DNA of 36,089 nt from NCBI GenBank assembly GCA_018712265.1, contig DVHF01000034.1, positions 1-36,089 on the forward strand, read 5' to 3'. Within the stretch, counting starts at the first letter, position 1; each line of letters starts with the position of its first letter. This DNA comes from Candidatus Gallacutalibacter pullicola (GTDB lineage Bacteria; Bacillota; Clostridia; Oscillospirales; Acutalibacteraceae). A program made the position numbers and the translations under genes. The notes under the pieces are model-generated. The model saw nothing but the letters and a program-made list of their open reading frames with translations, made no database searches and had not been told where the DNA came from. This document shows, one piece after another, positions 1-7,907 of this stretch.

Positions 1-2039
1 TCCACCGTGTAGCCGAAGAAATAGGCGTTGAACAGATCCTGCGCGACGCCGTTGGAAAACTGGCTGCGCGCGCCGTACTGGAGCACAACCGCTATCACGA
101 TCTCCGGATCGTCATACGGGGCGAAGCCGACGAACGACACGTTATCCGAATGAGGCGGCACCTCGGCGGTACCGGTCTTTCCGGCGACGGCAATGGGATA
201 GTTGTTGAACAGCGAGGCTGTGCCGCCCGTCTGGCAGACGGCGCGCATCCCCTGCTTGACCAGATCAAGATTCTCCTGCGAAACGCCGGTATCGGCCACA
301 ACCTCGTTCTGATGCTCCGAGATGACGGTCTCGCGGCTGTAATCCGTGATCTTATCCACAACGCTGGTGCGCAGGCGCTGGCCGCCGTTGCAGATCGTCG
401 CCACATAGGTGGCAAGCTGGATCGGCGTCACGGCGTTGTCGGACTGCCCGATCGCCGCCTGCACCACGTCGCCGCCCACCCATTCGCCGCCGCGCTCCTC
501 GCGCTCCTCCGGGGTGGCGAGCAGGCCGGTTCCCTCGGAGACCTCCACGCCGGTGCGCCCGCCGAAGCCGAAGCTGCGGGCGTACGATTCCATCGCGTCG
601 ATCCCGAGCTGGTAGCCCGTCTCATAGAAAAAGATGTTGCAGGATTTCTGGAGCGCCGTCGTCAGGCCGATCGTGCCGTGCCAGCCCAGACAGCGGGGCT
701 GGTAATCGTCCCAGCGCGTATAGACGTGGTTGCAGGTGATGCGCGTGGACGAATTGATGACGCCCTCCTGAAGCGCGGCGCACGATACCATCGGCTTGTA
801 GGCGGAGCCGGGCATGAAGTTGCCCAGAAACGCGTTGTTGTAAAGGGGCTGGGAATCGGTGCTCAAGAGCAGGCTGCGGCGGTAATCGGGATCCTCGCTG
901 TACTTCTTCAGATCATAGTTCGGATAATTCGCCGCGGCGAGGATGGTGAAATCCTTGGCATCCATGACGATAGCCGCGCCCACAGCGCAGTCGGAGCCGT
1001 TGCCGTCGTTGGACGCGCCGTATTCCTGCGCGGCAAGCACAGCGTGCTCCAGAGACGCCTGCGCCACGGCCTGAATGCGGCTGTCGATGGACAGATAGAT
1101 TGTGTTGCCGGGGGTGGGATTCTCGGTGATCGTCTCGGATGCGACGGAGCCGGTGCGGGTCGTTTCAATCACGCGCCTGCCGTTCTCACCGCGCAGGGTG
1201 GACTCAAAGGCCGACTCGATGCCGGATTTGCCAAGCCAGTCGTTATAGCCGTAGCCGCTGATGTTGTTCAGGGAATACGTCTGGCCCTGGCTCTTGAACT
1301 CGTTGTATTCCTCCTGCGTGATGGCCCCCATTGTGCCGACGATATGCGGCGCGATCGTGCCGTTGGGATACTCGCGCTGCGTCGTGACCTGGATGGTTGC
1401 GCCGGGCAGGAGCTGCTTGTTCTCGCTGATGATCCCCACGGTATCGGTGGAGACGTCCGGCGCGAAGGTGTAGGGGTTCGACACGGAGAACGCATTCATC
1501 GTCATATTATAGCGCACCGAGACGATATCGCGCGTGTCCTGCGCGTCGTAGCCGTCGCACTCGTAATATTCAATCAGGGCTTTCATGCACTCGTCGGCGG
1601 TGGCGTAGGGATTGACGTTGACGGGATCGCTCTCCTTGAGATCGGCGGCCTCGTCCTCCATGCCCTCGATAAATTCATACGTCCCGGCGGGCGTGGCCTC
1701 GATGGGGAGCACGTCGATCCATTCCTCGCCGCGCTCGTCGAGCAGGTGCACCAGCCGGAGAATCGTCTGGTTCTGGGTATCGGATGTCATATAGGCGCGG
1801 TCAAACCGGATGCTGTACCCGGTCCGGTTGACGGCAAGCCCCGCGCCGTTGCGGTCGAGGATCTCGCCGCGCGCGGCCTCCATTTTCACGACGGAGGTAT
1901 TTGTGTTGGTGGATTCCTCCAGCAGCTCCTCGCCGCTGATGATCTGCCAGTCCACCAGCCGGACGCCGAACAGGCAGAAAATGCCGCCCAAAAGGATGAT
2001 ACAGGTCAGATAGCGGCCCAGTCCTTTCCATTTTTCCAA
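1..2039 (-). CDS. mrdA: Penicillin-binding protein 2 (class B transpeptidase), C-terminus cut by window edge
   Basis: Peptidoglycan DD-transpeptidase of the elongation machinery, membrane-anchored with its catalytic domain outside. About 679 codons are visible before the frame runs off the left edge. The N-terminus has a hydrophobic anchor (around residues 8-28), then a PBP dimerisation-type region, then the transpeptidase domain. All three catalytic motifs are seen: SAYK (bases 795-806, nucleophile Ser and general-base Lys), SDN (435-443) and KTG (171-179, followed by TAE). I start it at a TTG (2037-2039) because the hydrophobic anchor begins right after it, and an AGGAG lies about 12 bases upstream; no ATG is available in frame. 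It is the last visible gene of mreB-mreC-mreD-PBP2, an order typical of Firmicutes and proteobacteria, which supports mrdA/pbpA over the division enzyme FtsI or sporulation SpoVD. A 151-bp gap, wider than the others in the operon, separates it from mreD. Confidence 0.93.
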   Translation of the reverse strand, partial: MEKWKGLGRYLTCIILLGGIFCLFGVRLVDWQIISGEELLEESTNTNTSVVKMEAARGEILDRNGAGLAVNRTGYSIRFDRAYMTSDTQNQTILRLVHLLDERGEEWIDVLPIEATPAGTYEFIEGMEDEAADLKESDPVNVNPYATADECMKALIEYYECDGYDAQDTRDIVSVRYNMTMNAFSVSNPYTFAPDVSTDTVGIISENKQLLPGATIQVTTQREYPNGTIAPHIVGTMGAITQEEYNEFKSQGQTYSLNNISGYGYNDWLGKSGIESAFESTLRGENGRRVIETTRTGSVASETITENPTPGNTIYLSIDSRIQAVAQASLEHAVLAAQEYGASNDGNGSDCAVGAAIVMDAKDFTILAAANYPNYDLKKYSEDPDYRRSLLLSTDSQPLYNNAFLGNFMPGSAYKPMVSCAALQEGVINSSTRITCNHVYTRWDDYQPRCLGWHGTIGLTTALQKSCNIFFYETGYQLGIDAMESYARSFGFGGRTGVEVSEGTGLLATPEEREERGGEWVGGDVVQAAIGQSDNAVTPIQLATYVATICNGGQRLRTSVVDKITDYSRETVISEHQNEVVADTGVSQENLDLVKQGMRAVCQTGGTASLFNNYPIAVAGKTGTAEVPPHSDNVSFVGFAPYDDPEIVIAVVLQYGARSQFSNGVAQDLFNAYFFGYTV

Positions 2040-2190
2040 GCTTGAAGAACACTCCTTTCCAGGTGGTTTCCCGCCGCGCAGGGATGGGCCTCCCCCTCCT
2101 GGGAGACCGCCCCGGAAAACAACGATGCCCGCGGCAGCGGGCCCGGCCCGGCATCCCGGCGCACAGACGGCGCAGGACGCGCGGGCAGGC

Positions 2191-2709
2191 TTATTCCGCC
2201 GGCGGGCGTATCAGCAGGGCAAAAGCCCGGTTAAACAGATACAGCAGCGGCATAAAGGCCCACGTGTAAAGAAGCCGCGGGAAATAATGCCGCGCAAGCA
2301 CATGCCAGAATTGATCGTTATTGGGGTTGAGAACGTAATAAAACACCCATTGGAAGAAAAATACGAAAGCGAGGATCCCCGCTCCGAGCAGGATCGCTGT
2401 GAGCAGGTTGGTCTGGATGAGGTTTTTCGCCATGATGCCCACCGCATAGCAGAATACGGCCATCAGCAGGGCATGGAACCCCAATGTATTCCCCATGCCG
2501 AGATCCGTCAGCAGTCCGGCAAGCAGGCCGAACGCCATGCCGGCCGTCTCGCTCTCGAACATGGCGACAGCGATCACCGCCGCCAGCACGGGTACGGGCC
2601 GCGCGCCGTATACCTCCGGGAAAAGGCCGGGGGTCTGCTGGATGACGAACAGCACGAGTATTTCCACGGTATAGGCGAAATACCGGATCACCTTATATTT
2701 ATCCGGCAT
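2191..2709 (-). CDS. mreD: Rod shape-determining protein MreD
   Basis: Small integral membrane protein of the elongasome, linking MreC to the cytoskeletal and wall-synthesis machinery. It has 172 residues, a normal size for MreD, with about five hydrophobic segments (roughly residues 11-27, 38-56, 60-78, 80-98 and 100-125) and a short basic C-terminus. MreD proteins are weakly conserved, so the call rests on topology plus exact position between mreC and PBP2. The start is the ATG three bases after the mreC stop; its GGAGGGGG ribosome-binding site lies inside the last codons of mreC, so the two are probably translationally coupled. Confidence 0.88.
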   Translation of the reverse strand: MPDKYKVIRYFAYTVEILVLFVIQQTPGLFPEVYGARPVPVLAAVIAVAMFESETAGMAFGLLAGLLTDLGMGNTLGFHALLMAVFCYAVGIMAKNLIQTNLLTAILLGAGILAFVFFFQWVFYYVLNPNNDQFWHVLARHYFPRLLYTWAFMPLLYLFNRAFALLIRPPAE

Positions 2710-2712
2710 CGG

Positions 2713-3600
2713 CTATTCCCCCTCCGGTTGTGACGAGGAGGTATCCCCCAGGGCCTCCAGAACCTCGCCCTGGCCCTCAAAATCCGTGATGACAAAAACG
2801 TCGCGCACCGTCTTGACGTCCACAAGAGGCTCCACGGTGGCGTAATAGGTAACATCCGATTCCTCCGGGAACACCTCTTTCACCTTGCCGATCGGCAGGT
2901 CGCGCGGATACAGTCCGCCAAGGCCGCTCGTGACGATGATATCGCCCTCCGAAACGGCGTTGCGCGAGGGCAGGTAGCCCAGCTTCACGACGCCCTGCTC
3001 CGCGAACTCAATATTGCTGCTGACAACGCCTGTCTCGCGGTTGACCTTGTCGACGGCGGCGATGCTCGTATCAGCAGAAAGGATGGTGGTGACGCGCGCG
3101 TAGGAGGTGGTGACGCTGGAAACCCAGCCCACAACGCCGCTGTTGGTGATGACCGGATCGTTGACCGATATCCCGGCGGCGGCCCCCTTATCGATTTGGA
3201 ACGTATAGAAAACATCGTTCGGATCGCGGCCGATCACGGCAGCCGAAACGAACTGAAAATCCTGATTATCGACTTTCAGCTCGAGCACCGAACGGAACTG
3301 TTCATTTTCAAGCTTCAGCTGATAATAATCGATCAGCTGCGTGTTGAGCTCGTCAATCTGCCTGCGCAGCTCCTGGTTCTCCGCGATCAGCTCCTCGCGG
3401 GACCGCGTCGCGTTTTCGGCGGCGACGTTCGCGTTATTGGAGATGATGGTGGATACTTTCTGCATCGGCGCGGTGATGATGCCGAGCAGATCGGAAATGC
3501 CGGATCCGCCCGCGCTGGCCGTGTAGAGCATCACGCCGAACAGCACGAACACAACCCCCAGCAGCAGCTTGAAGCCAACGCTGTGGAAAAAATCCTTCAT
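2713..3600 (-). CDS. mreC: Rod shape-determining protein MreC
   Basis: Bitopic scaffold protein of the elongasome that sits outside the membrane and activates PBP2. It has 295 residues. An N-terminal membrane anchor (about 11-30) is followed by a coiled-coil segment (about 65-105, rich in Glu, Leu and Asn) and then the paired beta-barrel MreC domain, recognised by short stretches such as VIGRDPND, GVVGWV and GLGGLYPRDLPIG. The last 20 residues are acidic and Ser-rich. A GGAGGTG ribosome-binding site lies directly before the ATG. The 64-bp gap to mreB and 3-bp gap to mreD place it inside the same transcription unit. Confidence 0.95.
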   Translation of the reverse strand: MKDFFHSVGFKLLLGVVFVLFGVMLYTASAGGSGISDLLGIITAPMQKVSTIISNNANVAAENATRSREELIAENQELRRQIDELNTQLIDYYQLKLENEQFRSVLELKVDNQDFQFVSAAVIGRDPNDVFYTFQIDKGAAAGISVNDPVITNSGVVGWVSSVTTSYARVTTILSADTSIAAVDKVNRETGVVSSNIEFAEQGVVKLGYLPSRNAVSEGDIIVTSGLGGLYPRDLPIGKVKEVFPEESDVTYYATVEPLVDVKTVRDVFVITDFEGQGEVLEALGDTSSSQPEGE

Positions 3601-3664
3601 GGAACACCTCCTTCAGAGGGCTCCCCCATGCCCCCGGCAGGGAGGGCGCGCCCCGTCCCGCGGC

Positions 3665-4678
3665 TCAGCGGCGGCGGCTCTTGTAGTATTCAGAGGGCAT
3701 GGAGATCTCCAGCCTCTTGCCGGTGCCGGTCACGACGCAGTCGAGCGGCGTCTCCGCCACGTGCACGGGCATACTGGTCTCGCGCGCCACAAGCTGATCC
3801 AGGCCCTTGAGCAGCGCGCCGCCGCCCGTGAGCATGATCCCGTGGTCAATAATATCAGCCGCAAGCTCCGGCGGCGTCTTTTCAAGCGTGCTCTTGATCG
3901 CGTCGATGATCAGCGAGAGCGGATCGGAGAGCGCGTCGCGCACCTCGTCGGCGCTGATACGCACGTTCTTCGGCAGGCCGTCCACAAGATTGCGGCCCTT
4001 GATCTCAACGCTGACATCCTCGGTTTCCTCCGTCGGATACGCAGACCCGATGGAGATCTTGATCTCCTCAGCGGTGCGTTCACCGATGAGCAGGTTATAC
4101 TTTTTCTTCACATAAGAGATGATCGCCTCGTCGAACTTATCGCCCGCCACGCGCACGGAGCACGACGTGACGATATCGCCCAGCGAGATCACAGCGACCT
4201 CGGACGTGCCGCCGCCGATATCCACGACCATGCTGCCGGTCGGTTCAGATACGGGCAGGCCCGCGCCGATCGCAGCGGCCATCGGTTCCTCGATCAGCTC
4301 CACAGAGGACGCGCCGGCCTGACGCGCGGCATCCTCCACGGCGCGGCGCTCCACCTCAGTGACGCCGGACGGGATGCACACCACGATATGCGGGCGGCTG
4401 AACGAATGGCCCTTCATGGCTTTCTTAATAAAATGCTTGAGCATGGTGGCGGTGATATCGAAGTCAGCGATTACGCCGTCCTTGAGAGGACGGACCGCCA
4501 CGATAGATCCGGGGGTACGGCCGATCATCTCCTTGGCCTGCGTTCCCACGGCGAGCACCGTATCGGACCGCACGTCCACCGCCACCACGGACGGCTCGCG
4601 CATGACGATGCCCTTTCCCTTCATAAATACCAGCGTATTCGCTGTGCCGAGATCAATTCCTATATCTTTTGCAAACAT
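3665..4678 (-). CDS. mreB: Rod shape-determining protein MreB (actin-like)
   Basis: Bacterial actin that polymerises at the inner membrane and orients lateral wall synthesis. It has 337 residues from the ATG at 4676-4678. The frame is open a little further upstream, but this start puts the usual [11 protein letters not shown] opening first and has an AAGGGG about 10 bases before it. The ATPase signatures are visible: phosphate-1 loop DLGTANTLV near the N-terminus, [17 protein letters not shown] (phosphate 2), and [12 protein letters not shown] (adenosine motif). The C-terminal tail is basic (KSRRR). First gene of the mre operon; its leader is unusually long and carries two R1 repeats. The maf and radC genes that commonly precede mreB in clostridia are not here. 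Confidence 0.97.
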   Translation of the reverse strand: MFAKDIGIDLGTANTLVFMKGKGIVMREPSVVAVDVRSDTVLAVGTQAKEMIGRTPGSIVAVRPLKDGVIADFDITATMLKHFIKKAMKGHSFSRPHIVVCIPSGVTEVERRAVEDAARQAGASSVELIEEPMAAAIGAGLPVSEPTGSMVVDIGGGTSEVAVISLGDIVTSCSVRVAGDKFDEAIISYVKKKYNLLIGERTAEEIKISIGSAYPTEETEDVSVEIKGRNLVDGLPKNVRISADEVRDALSDPLSLIIDAIKSTLEKTPPELAADIIDHGIMLTGGGALLKGLDQLVARETSMPVHVAETPLDCVVTGTGKRLEISMPSEYYKSRRR

Positions 4679-4710
4679 CCTGTATTTTCCCCTTTCAACC
4701 ACAGTTTCTC

Positions 4711-4873
4711 AGGGTGTATCAGAAAAGTCAAAAGTGCTGGAAAATTCGCTGAAAAGCGGTGGATGCAAGGCGCGAATCCGCCGCAATACTTTCGTATTGC
4801 AAGGGCGAGCAACGCAGCAGACACCGTTTGTCAGTAGAATTTAACAGTATTGAGGTCTTTTCTGATACACCCT
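4711..4873 (-). repeat. R1 element, copy 1 (MITE-like, terminal inverted repeats)
   Basis: 163 bp bounded by near-perfect inverted ends: AGGGTGTATCAGAAAAG at 4711 and its complement ending at 4873. In the middle is a perfect hairpin, on the minus strand GCAATAC-GAAA-GTATTGC, whose GAAA loop is a GNRA tetraloop only when read in the mreB direction. It lies in the predicted transcribed leader of the mre operon. There is no open reading frame of interest inside. About 130 bp of strong similarity is shared with the copy at 24548. Confidence 0.85.
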
Positions 4874-4913
4874 AATTTCCACATTTCCGCAAACGCCCGT
4901 GCAGGGCGGGTCC

Positions 4914-5075
4914 AGGGTGCATCTGAAAAGTCAGGAGCATGGAACATCCGCTGAAAAACAGTGGATACAGAGCGCCGGTCCGCTGGGATACTTTCCGTGT
5001 GACGGGGACGGATGGCGCGGCAGACGCTGCTTTCCAGATGGATTTAACGATGCTGAGGACTTTTCAGATACACCC
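4914..5075 (-). repeat. R1 element, copy 2 (diverged)
   Basis: 162 bp with the same terminal inverted repeats (AGGGTGCATCTGAAAAGTC at the left, the complement of GGGTGTATCTGAAAAG at the right) and the same orientation as copy 1, but with many internal substitutions and an imperfect central hairpin. The roughly 40 bp following each copy also resemble one another (TTCCGC.AA..GCC), so copies 1 and 2 probably arose as a tandem duplication with a period of about 203 bp, followed by divergence. Confidence 0.75.
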
Positions 5076-5135
5076 GCAATTCCGCGCAAATGCCGCGCCA
5101 TCCCGATGAGGGACGGGTGCGGCGGTATTGCATTT

Positions 5136-5164
5136 ATTATAACCTGAGCGGGATTATTTCTCAA
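5136..5164 (-). promoter_or_regulatory. Sigma-A promoter for the mre operon
   Basis: On the minus strand TTGAGA (5159-5164), a 17-bp spacer and a perfect TATAAT (5136-5141). Transcription would begin near 5129, giving a leader of about 450 nt before mreB that contains both R1 copies. No other gene lies between, so mreB is the likely target. Confidence 0.75.
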
Positions 5165-5286
5165 CAGTTATCTCAGGAATGTAAAAAAAAATTTCAAATT
5201 CCCGGAGGATTGCGGCAAAAAATGGGAGATTGGCGCGAAAAAATGGGAGTTTTCCCAAGTCCCCCACCGCGCCAAAGGGATTGGAA

Positions 5287-5450
5287 CAACATAAAAGTTT
5301 CGCCAGCCTTTTCAAAGGCTGCGGGGGCGCGGGGGCAGGCCCCCGTAAAAAAGCGCGAAGCGCCCCGGAGAGGTGAGCAAACAGGGAGGGCGATCCATCC
5401 AGTGGATGGATCGCGTGACCGCCTTTGCGATCCTGTGGGGCAGAGCACGC
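5287..5450 (+). repeat. R2 element, copy a
   Basis: Starts with CATAAAAGTTTCGCC and a CAGCCTTTTCAAAGGCTG hairpin, continues with a G/C-rich stretch, then GCGC-GAA-GCGC (5353-5363) and a perfect palindrome GATCCATCC-agt-GGATGGATC (5392-5412), ending in a segment GCCTTTGCGATCC. This is the only R2 copy that does not sit directly behind a stop codon; it faces copy b in inverted orientation. Confidence 0.8.
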
Positions 5451-5675
5451 GCGGTATCCACCCAGCCCCAAAAAGGTTCCGGTTCGCAGAAAGCCAGTCT
5501 CAACCGATCGCCGCCTCCGCAGACGATCGGCCAGCCTGCCGCCGCGATAGAGCCTTTGAGATCATCGAAAAATTAAAATCCGGGGGATGTCGTGTACTGT
5601 GAACTGCGTCTGGGTTAAGCGTAACGGGAACAAGAGGCTTTTTGGGTGCGGCGTTCGAGGTTCCGCTCCGCCCGG
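5451..5675. other. Non-coding interval between the inverted R2 copies
   Basis: About 225 bp with no convincing gene, promoter or terminator. Short open frames here have no ribosome-binding site or recognisable product. The stretch carries an inverted CCGATCG/CGATCGG pair around 5505-5533. Confidence 0.5.
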
Positions 5676-5847
5676 GGGTCCGCAAAGACGTTCAGGCGAA
5701 CCATCCCCCGGATGGTCCGCCCTCTCTGTTTGCTCACCTTTCCGGGGGGACGCTTCGCGTCCCGTTTACCGCAGGGTGGCGTTGCCCCCCTGCACCCCCT
5801 ACCGCCTTTGAAAAGGCGGGCGAAACTTTTATGTTTTGCCCGCCGTG
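5676..5847 (-). repeat. R2 element, copy b, 10 bp after the DUF4321 stop
   Basis: Read on the minus strand it begins 10 bases after the DUF4321 stop codon with GGCGGGCAAAACATAAAAG, then the CGCCTTTTCAAAGGCG hairpin, a perfect 7-bp stem GGGACGC-GAA-GCGTCCC (5747-5763) and the CCATCC/GGATGG palindrome (5698-5718). In that palindrome one pair is a G-U wobble only if the minus strand is the RNA, consistent with sense-strand function. Confidence 0.82.
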
Positions 5848-5856
5848 GGCATGGCG

Positions 5857-6123
5857 TTAGTCCCGGATCCTGATCGCGCTATAAATCAATATCGCCGCCA
5901 ATAATAATATCCCCTGCGCCACATTGATATTCACCAAAATCCCAAACGTAATCGTCACCACGGATAAATCGATCGGTACCGACGGAAATCCAAAGCTCGC
6001 GCTGATCCCCAGCCATTCCAGAAACGGCACCCCCTGCACCGCGATCCCGATCAGCTTCCCCAGCACGACAGCCAGAATAAACAGCACAATCAGCAGAAGA
6101 TTCCTCAACAGATTTCTTTTCAC
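5857..6123 (-). CDS. DUF4321 family small membrane protein
   Basis: 88 residues with two clear hydrophobic segments (about 8-28 and 66-83) around a central stretch rich in Gly, Ser and Phe (SFGFPSVPIDLSVVTITFGI). This layout and the closing membrane segment match the DUF4321 family, a small Clostridia membrane protein usually encoded near maf-radC-mreBCD; its place upstream of mreB here agrees. Function unknown. The start codon is GTG (6121-6123) with an AAGGGG about 12 bases upstream, a rather long spacing. The stop codon is followed after 10 bases by an R2 element. Confidence 0.8.
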   Translation of the reverse strand: MKRNLLRNLLLIVLFILAVVLGKLIGIAVQGVPFLEWLGISASFGFPSVPIDLSVVTITFGILVNINVAQGILLLAAILIYSAIRIRD

Positions 6124-6277
6124 GAAAAAATCAACCCCTTAGATACCAGACTAAAACTCCTCCGTGCTTTTGATTAGCACACACCCCGCGGAACACTTCC
6201 GCCCCCGGATGGTTTGGTAAACCCGTTCTCCGGACAAATCCCGGATCCGTGCTATGCTAACCGTCCTGCAGATCCGA

Positions 6278-6727
6278 CTACGCCAGCCGTCCGGTAGATC
6301 CGAAGCCGCCCGCGCCGCGATCAGTGTCGTCGAGCGTGTCGGTTTCGGTCAGCTGCGCCGCAAATACCGGCGCGGCGATCATCTGCGCGACGCGTTCTCC
6401 CGGCTGGATAGTATACGGTTCCGCGCCAAGATTGCACAGCCCGACGCACACCTCGCCGCGGTAATCGCTGTCAATCACGCCGACGCCGTTGGAGAGCGTC
6501 AGACCGTGCTTGATCCCCAGTCCGCTGCGGGCGTACAGGAAGATCGCGCATCCCGGATCCGGGATCGCAAACGCGAGCCCCGTCGGGATCACGGCGCGTT
6601 CCCCGGGAGCGATCGTAACGGGCGCGTCGAGGCAGGCGCACAGATCCATCCCGGCGGATCCGGCGGTGGCGCGTCTTGGCAGTACCGCGCCGGGGCGCAC
6701 TTTTTTTACAGGTATTGTGAGATCCAT
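6278..6727 (-). CDS. dut: Deoxyuridine 5'-triphosphate nucleotidohydrolase (dUTPase)
   Basis: Cytosolic, trimeric, Mg-dependent enzyme that hydrolyses dUTP to dUMP and pyrophosphate, keeping uracil out of DNA and feeding thymidylate synthesis. The 149-residue protein from the ATG at 6725-6727 has all five dUTPase motifs in order: AGSAGMDL (22-29), ARSGLG (66-71), NGVGVIDSDYRGE (80-92, with the catalytic Asp), ERVAQMI (111-117) and the flexible C-terminal RGAGGFGSTG (137-146). The frame is open for nine more codons upstream, but the chosen ATG has AAAAGGA at a good distance and begins at the usual family N-terminus. Single gene between unlike neighbours on the same strand. Confidence 0.96.
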   Translation of the reverse strand: MDLTIPVKKVRPGAVLPRRATAGSAGMDLCACLDAPVTIAPGERAVIPTGLAFAIPDPGCAIFLYARSGLGIKHGLTLSNGVGVIDSDYRGEVCVGLCNLGAEPYTIQPGERVAQMIAAPVFAAQLTETDTLDDTDRGAGGFGSTGRLA

Positions 6728-6774
6728 AAGAAAACATCCTTTTCCCGGGCGCATCCAGAACGAACAGCCCGAAT

Positions 6775-6807
6775 ATAGTGAATAGTGAAAAGTGAATAGT
6801 GAATAGG
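6775..6807. repeat. Tandem heptamer ATAGTGA, about four and a half units
   Basis: ATAGTGA, ATAGTGA, AAAGTGA, ATAGTGA, ATAGG in direct succession between dut and the SUKH gene. A simple low-complexity repeat; no function can be read from it. Confidence 0.8.
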
Positions 6808-6853
6808 TAAGGGCCGTGTACCGCGGCGAAATCAGGAAATTGAGATCCGTTAG

Positions 6854-7435
6854 TCAGATGAAATCGAAGCGCGCGGCCATGATGTCCCGGAGATAGTCGT
6901 CGAAGCTGTCCGCGATGACGGCGAACTCGTCGGGATCGTGCAGGTAACGGACGATCTGCCCCTTCTTCCCTTTCGGCGACGGCGTGAAATCGATGAAAAG
7001 CTGGGAGGTGCCGCCGTTGTTCATGCAGTCGGAGAAATGCAGCCACCGGATCCCGCTGAGGGTATCCGAGATCCTTTCGTCGAGCGCGTCGCGGAAATCG
7101 GGTTCCCAGAAGAAGTCGTAAGTATCGGCAATCATAGTTTGATCCGCGAGCATCTCCGCGGCGGAAAGCAGGTAGTAGGGATATTCCGGGATGTCGGAGC
7201 CGAGCATATAGACGGCGAATTTCTCCCCGCCGTAGTCCCGGAAATACGAGCCGTCCACGAGGGAGAGCAGATCGGCGAGGGAATCCGGCAGATCGGGATA
7301 CGCGCTGCGCAGCGCGGCGAGATCCTCCGCCGATGCGCCGTGGGACGCGTGGTAAAAATGGAGCCACTCCTCCCACTCGTCCGAGCCCCGGTACGCGGCT
7401 TCCAGCTGCGCCAGATATTCCTCTGCAAGGTTCAT
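6854..7435 (-). CDS. SMI1/KNR4 (SUKH) superfamily protein
   Basis: 193 residues. The pattern of a short N-terminal helix, a segment LRSAYPDLPDSLADLLSLVDG, then FWEPD..., HFSDCMNNG and a late YLHDPDEF is that of SUKH-fold proteins, many of which are immunity proteins against contact-dependent or polymorphic toxins; others are of unknown role. No toxin gene lies beside it, so immunity is only one possibility. The ATG has a GGGAGG about 9 bases upstream. A weak promoter is possible (TTGACT at 7480-7485 and a poor TATTTA). It stands alone between dut and the U32 gene, with AT-rich DNA just upstream. Confidence 0.78.
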   Translation of the reverse strand: MNLAEEYLAQLEAAYRGSDEWEEWLHFYHASHGASAEDLAALRSAYPDLPDSLADLLSLVDGSYFRDYGGEKFAVYMLGSDIPEYPYYLLSAAEMLADQTMIADTYDFFWEPDFRDALDERISDTLSGIRWLHFSDCMNNGGTSQLFIDFTPSPKGKKGQIVRYLHDPDEFAVIADSFDDYLRDIMAARFDFI

Positions 7436-7513
7436 AGACAGAAAACCTCCCGTTGAATAAATATGCGGATGAAATTTTGAGTCAAAAATAAATTTTCAAA
7501 AAAGAAAAATAAT

Positions 7514-7553
7514 CCGGTGGAAAACAACCAGAGAGCACCGGATTTTCCACCGG
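7514..7553. repeat. 11-bp inverted repeat CCGGTGGAAAA / TTTTCCACCGG
   Basis: Perfect 11-bp arms (7514-7524 and 7543-7553) separated by 18 bases, in the interval between the U32 and SUKH genes. It could act as a weak terminator or a protein-binding site; there is no following T-run on either side. The right arm is part of the TTTTCCAC motif cluster that follows. Confidence 0.5.
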
Positions 7554-7618
7554 GCTAAAAATCACTAATTTGGTAATCTGTTCCGCTTTCCCCAGCAAAC
7601 CAACAGCATATTCACAGG

Positions 7619-7907
7619 TTTTCCACATTCTCCACAGAGTTTTCCACAAGCCTCCACGGGAACTGCCGGGAAATCCACAGCGGAAAGTGGATTATTCCAC
7701 GCCCCGATAGTAAAGTCCGCGGGTAAAGGAAAAATCGGGTTTTCCGGCGTGAGCGGGATCGAGATACCGCGAAAGGGTTTCCACAATTTCCACAGAGTTT
7801 TCCACTGTGAAATGCAGAACGCCGAAATCCTGTCCTTTTATTTCCACAAAACGATCCGCGAGGTACAGGGGCACGCTGTTGAGAATTTCGACGTACGATT
7901 TTCCACA
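7619..7907. promoter_or_regulatory. Cluster of TTTTCCACA motifs (DnaA-box-like)
   Basis: TTTTCCACA, which fits the relaxed DnaA-box consensus TTWTNCACA, occurs at 7619-7627, 7640-7648 and 7899-7907. Near-matches lie at 7671 (AAATCCACA), 7777 (GTTTCCACA), 7786 and 7840 (ATTTCCACA) and 7798 (TTTTCCACT). All point the same way. Some are coding (Val-Glu-Asn/Ser repeats at the end of the U32 protein); two perfect sites are in the non-coding part. A duplicated fragment of the gene end is an alternative explanation. Confidence 0.35.

Noticed and set aside
150-2045. Long open frame on the plus strand opposite PBP2
   Set aside because: The minus-strand frame carries SAYK, SDN and KTG motifs of a transpeptidase; the plus frame has no recognisable domain and is a by-product of GC-rich third positions.
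5090-5860. Several small open frames between mreB and the DUF4321 gene
   Set aside because: They lie in R2 repeats or their flanks, lack ribosome-binding sites and differ between repeat copies by frame-shifting changes.
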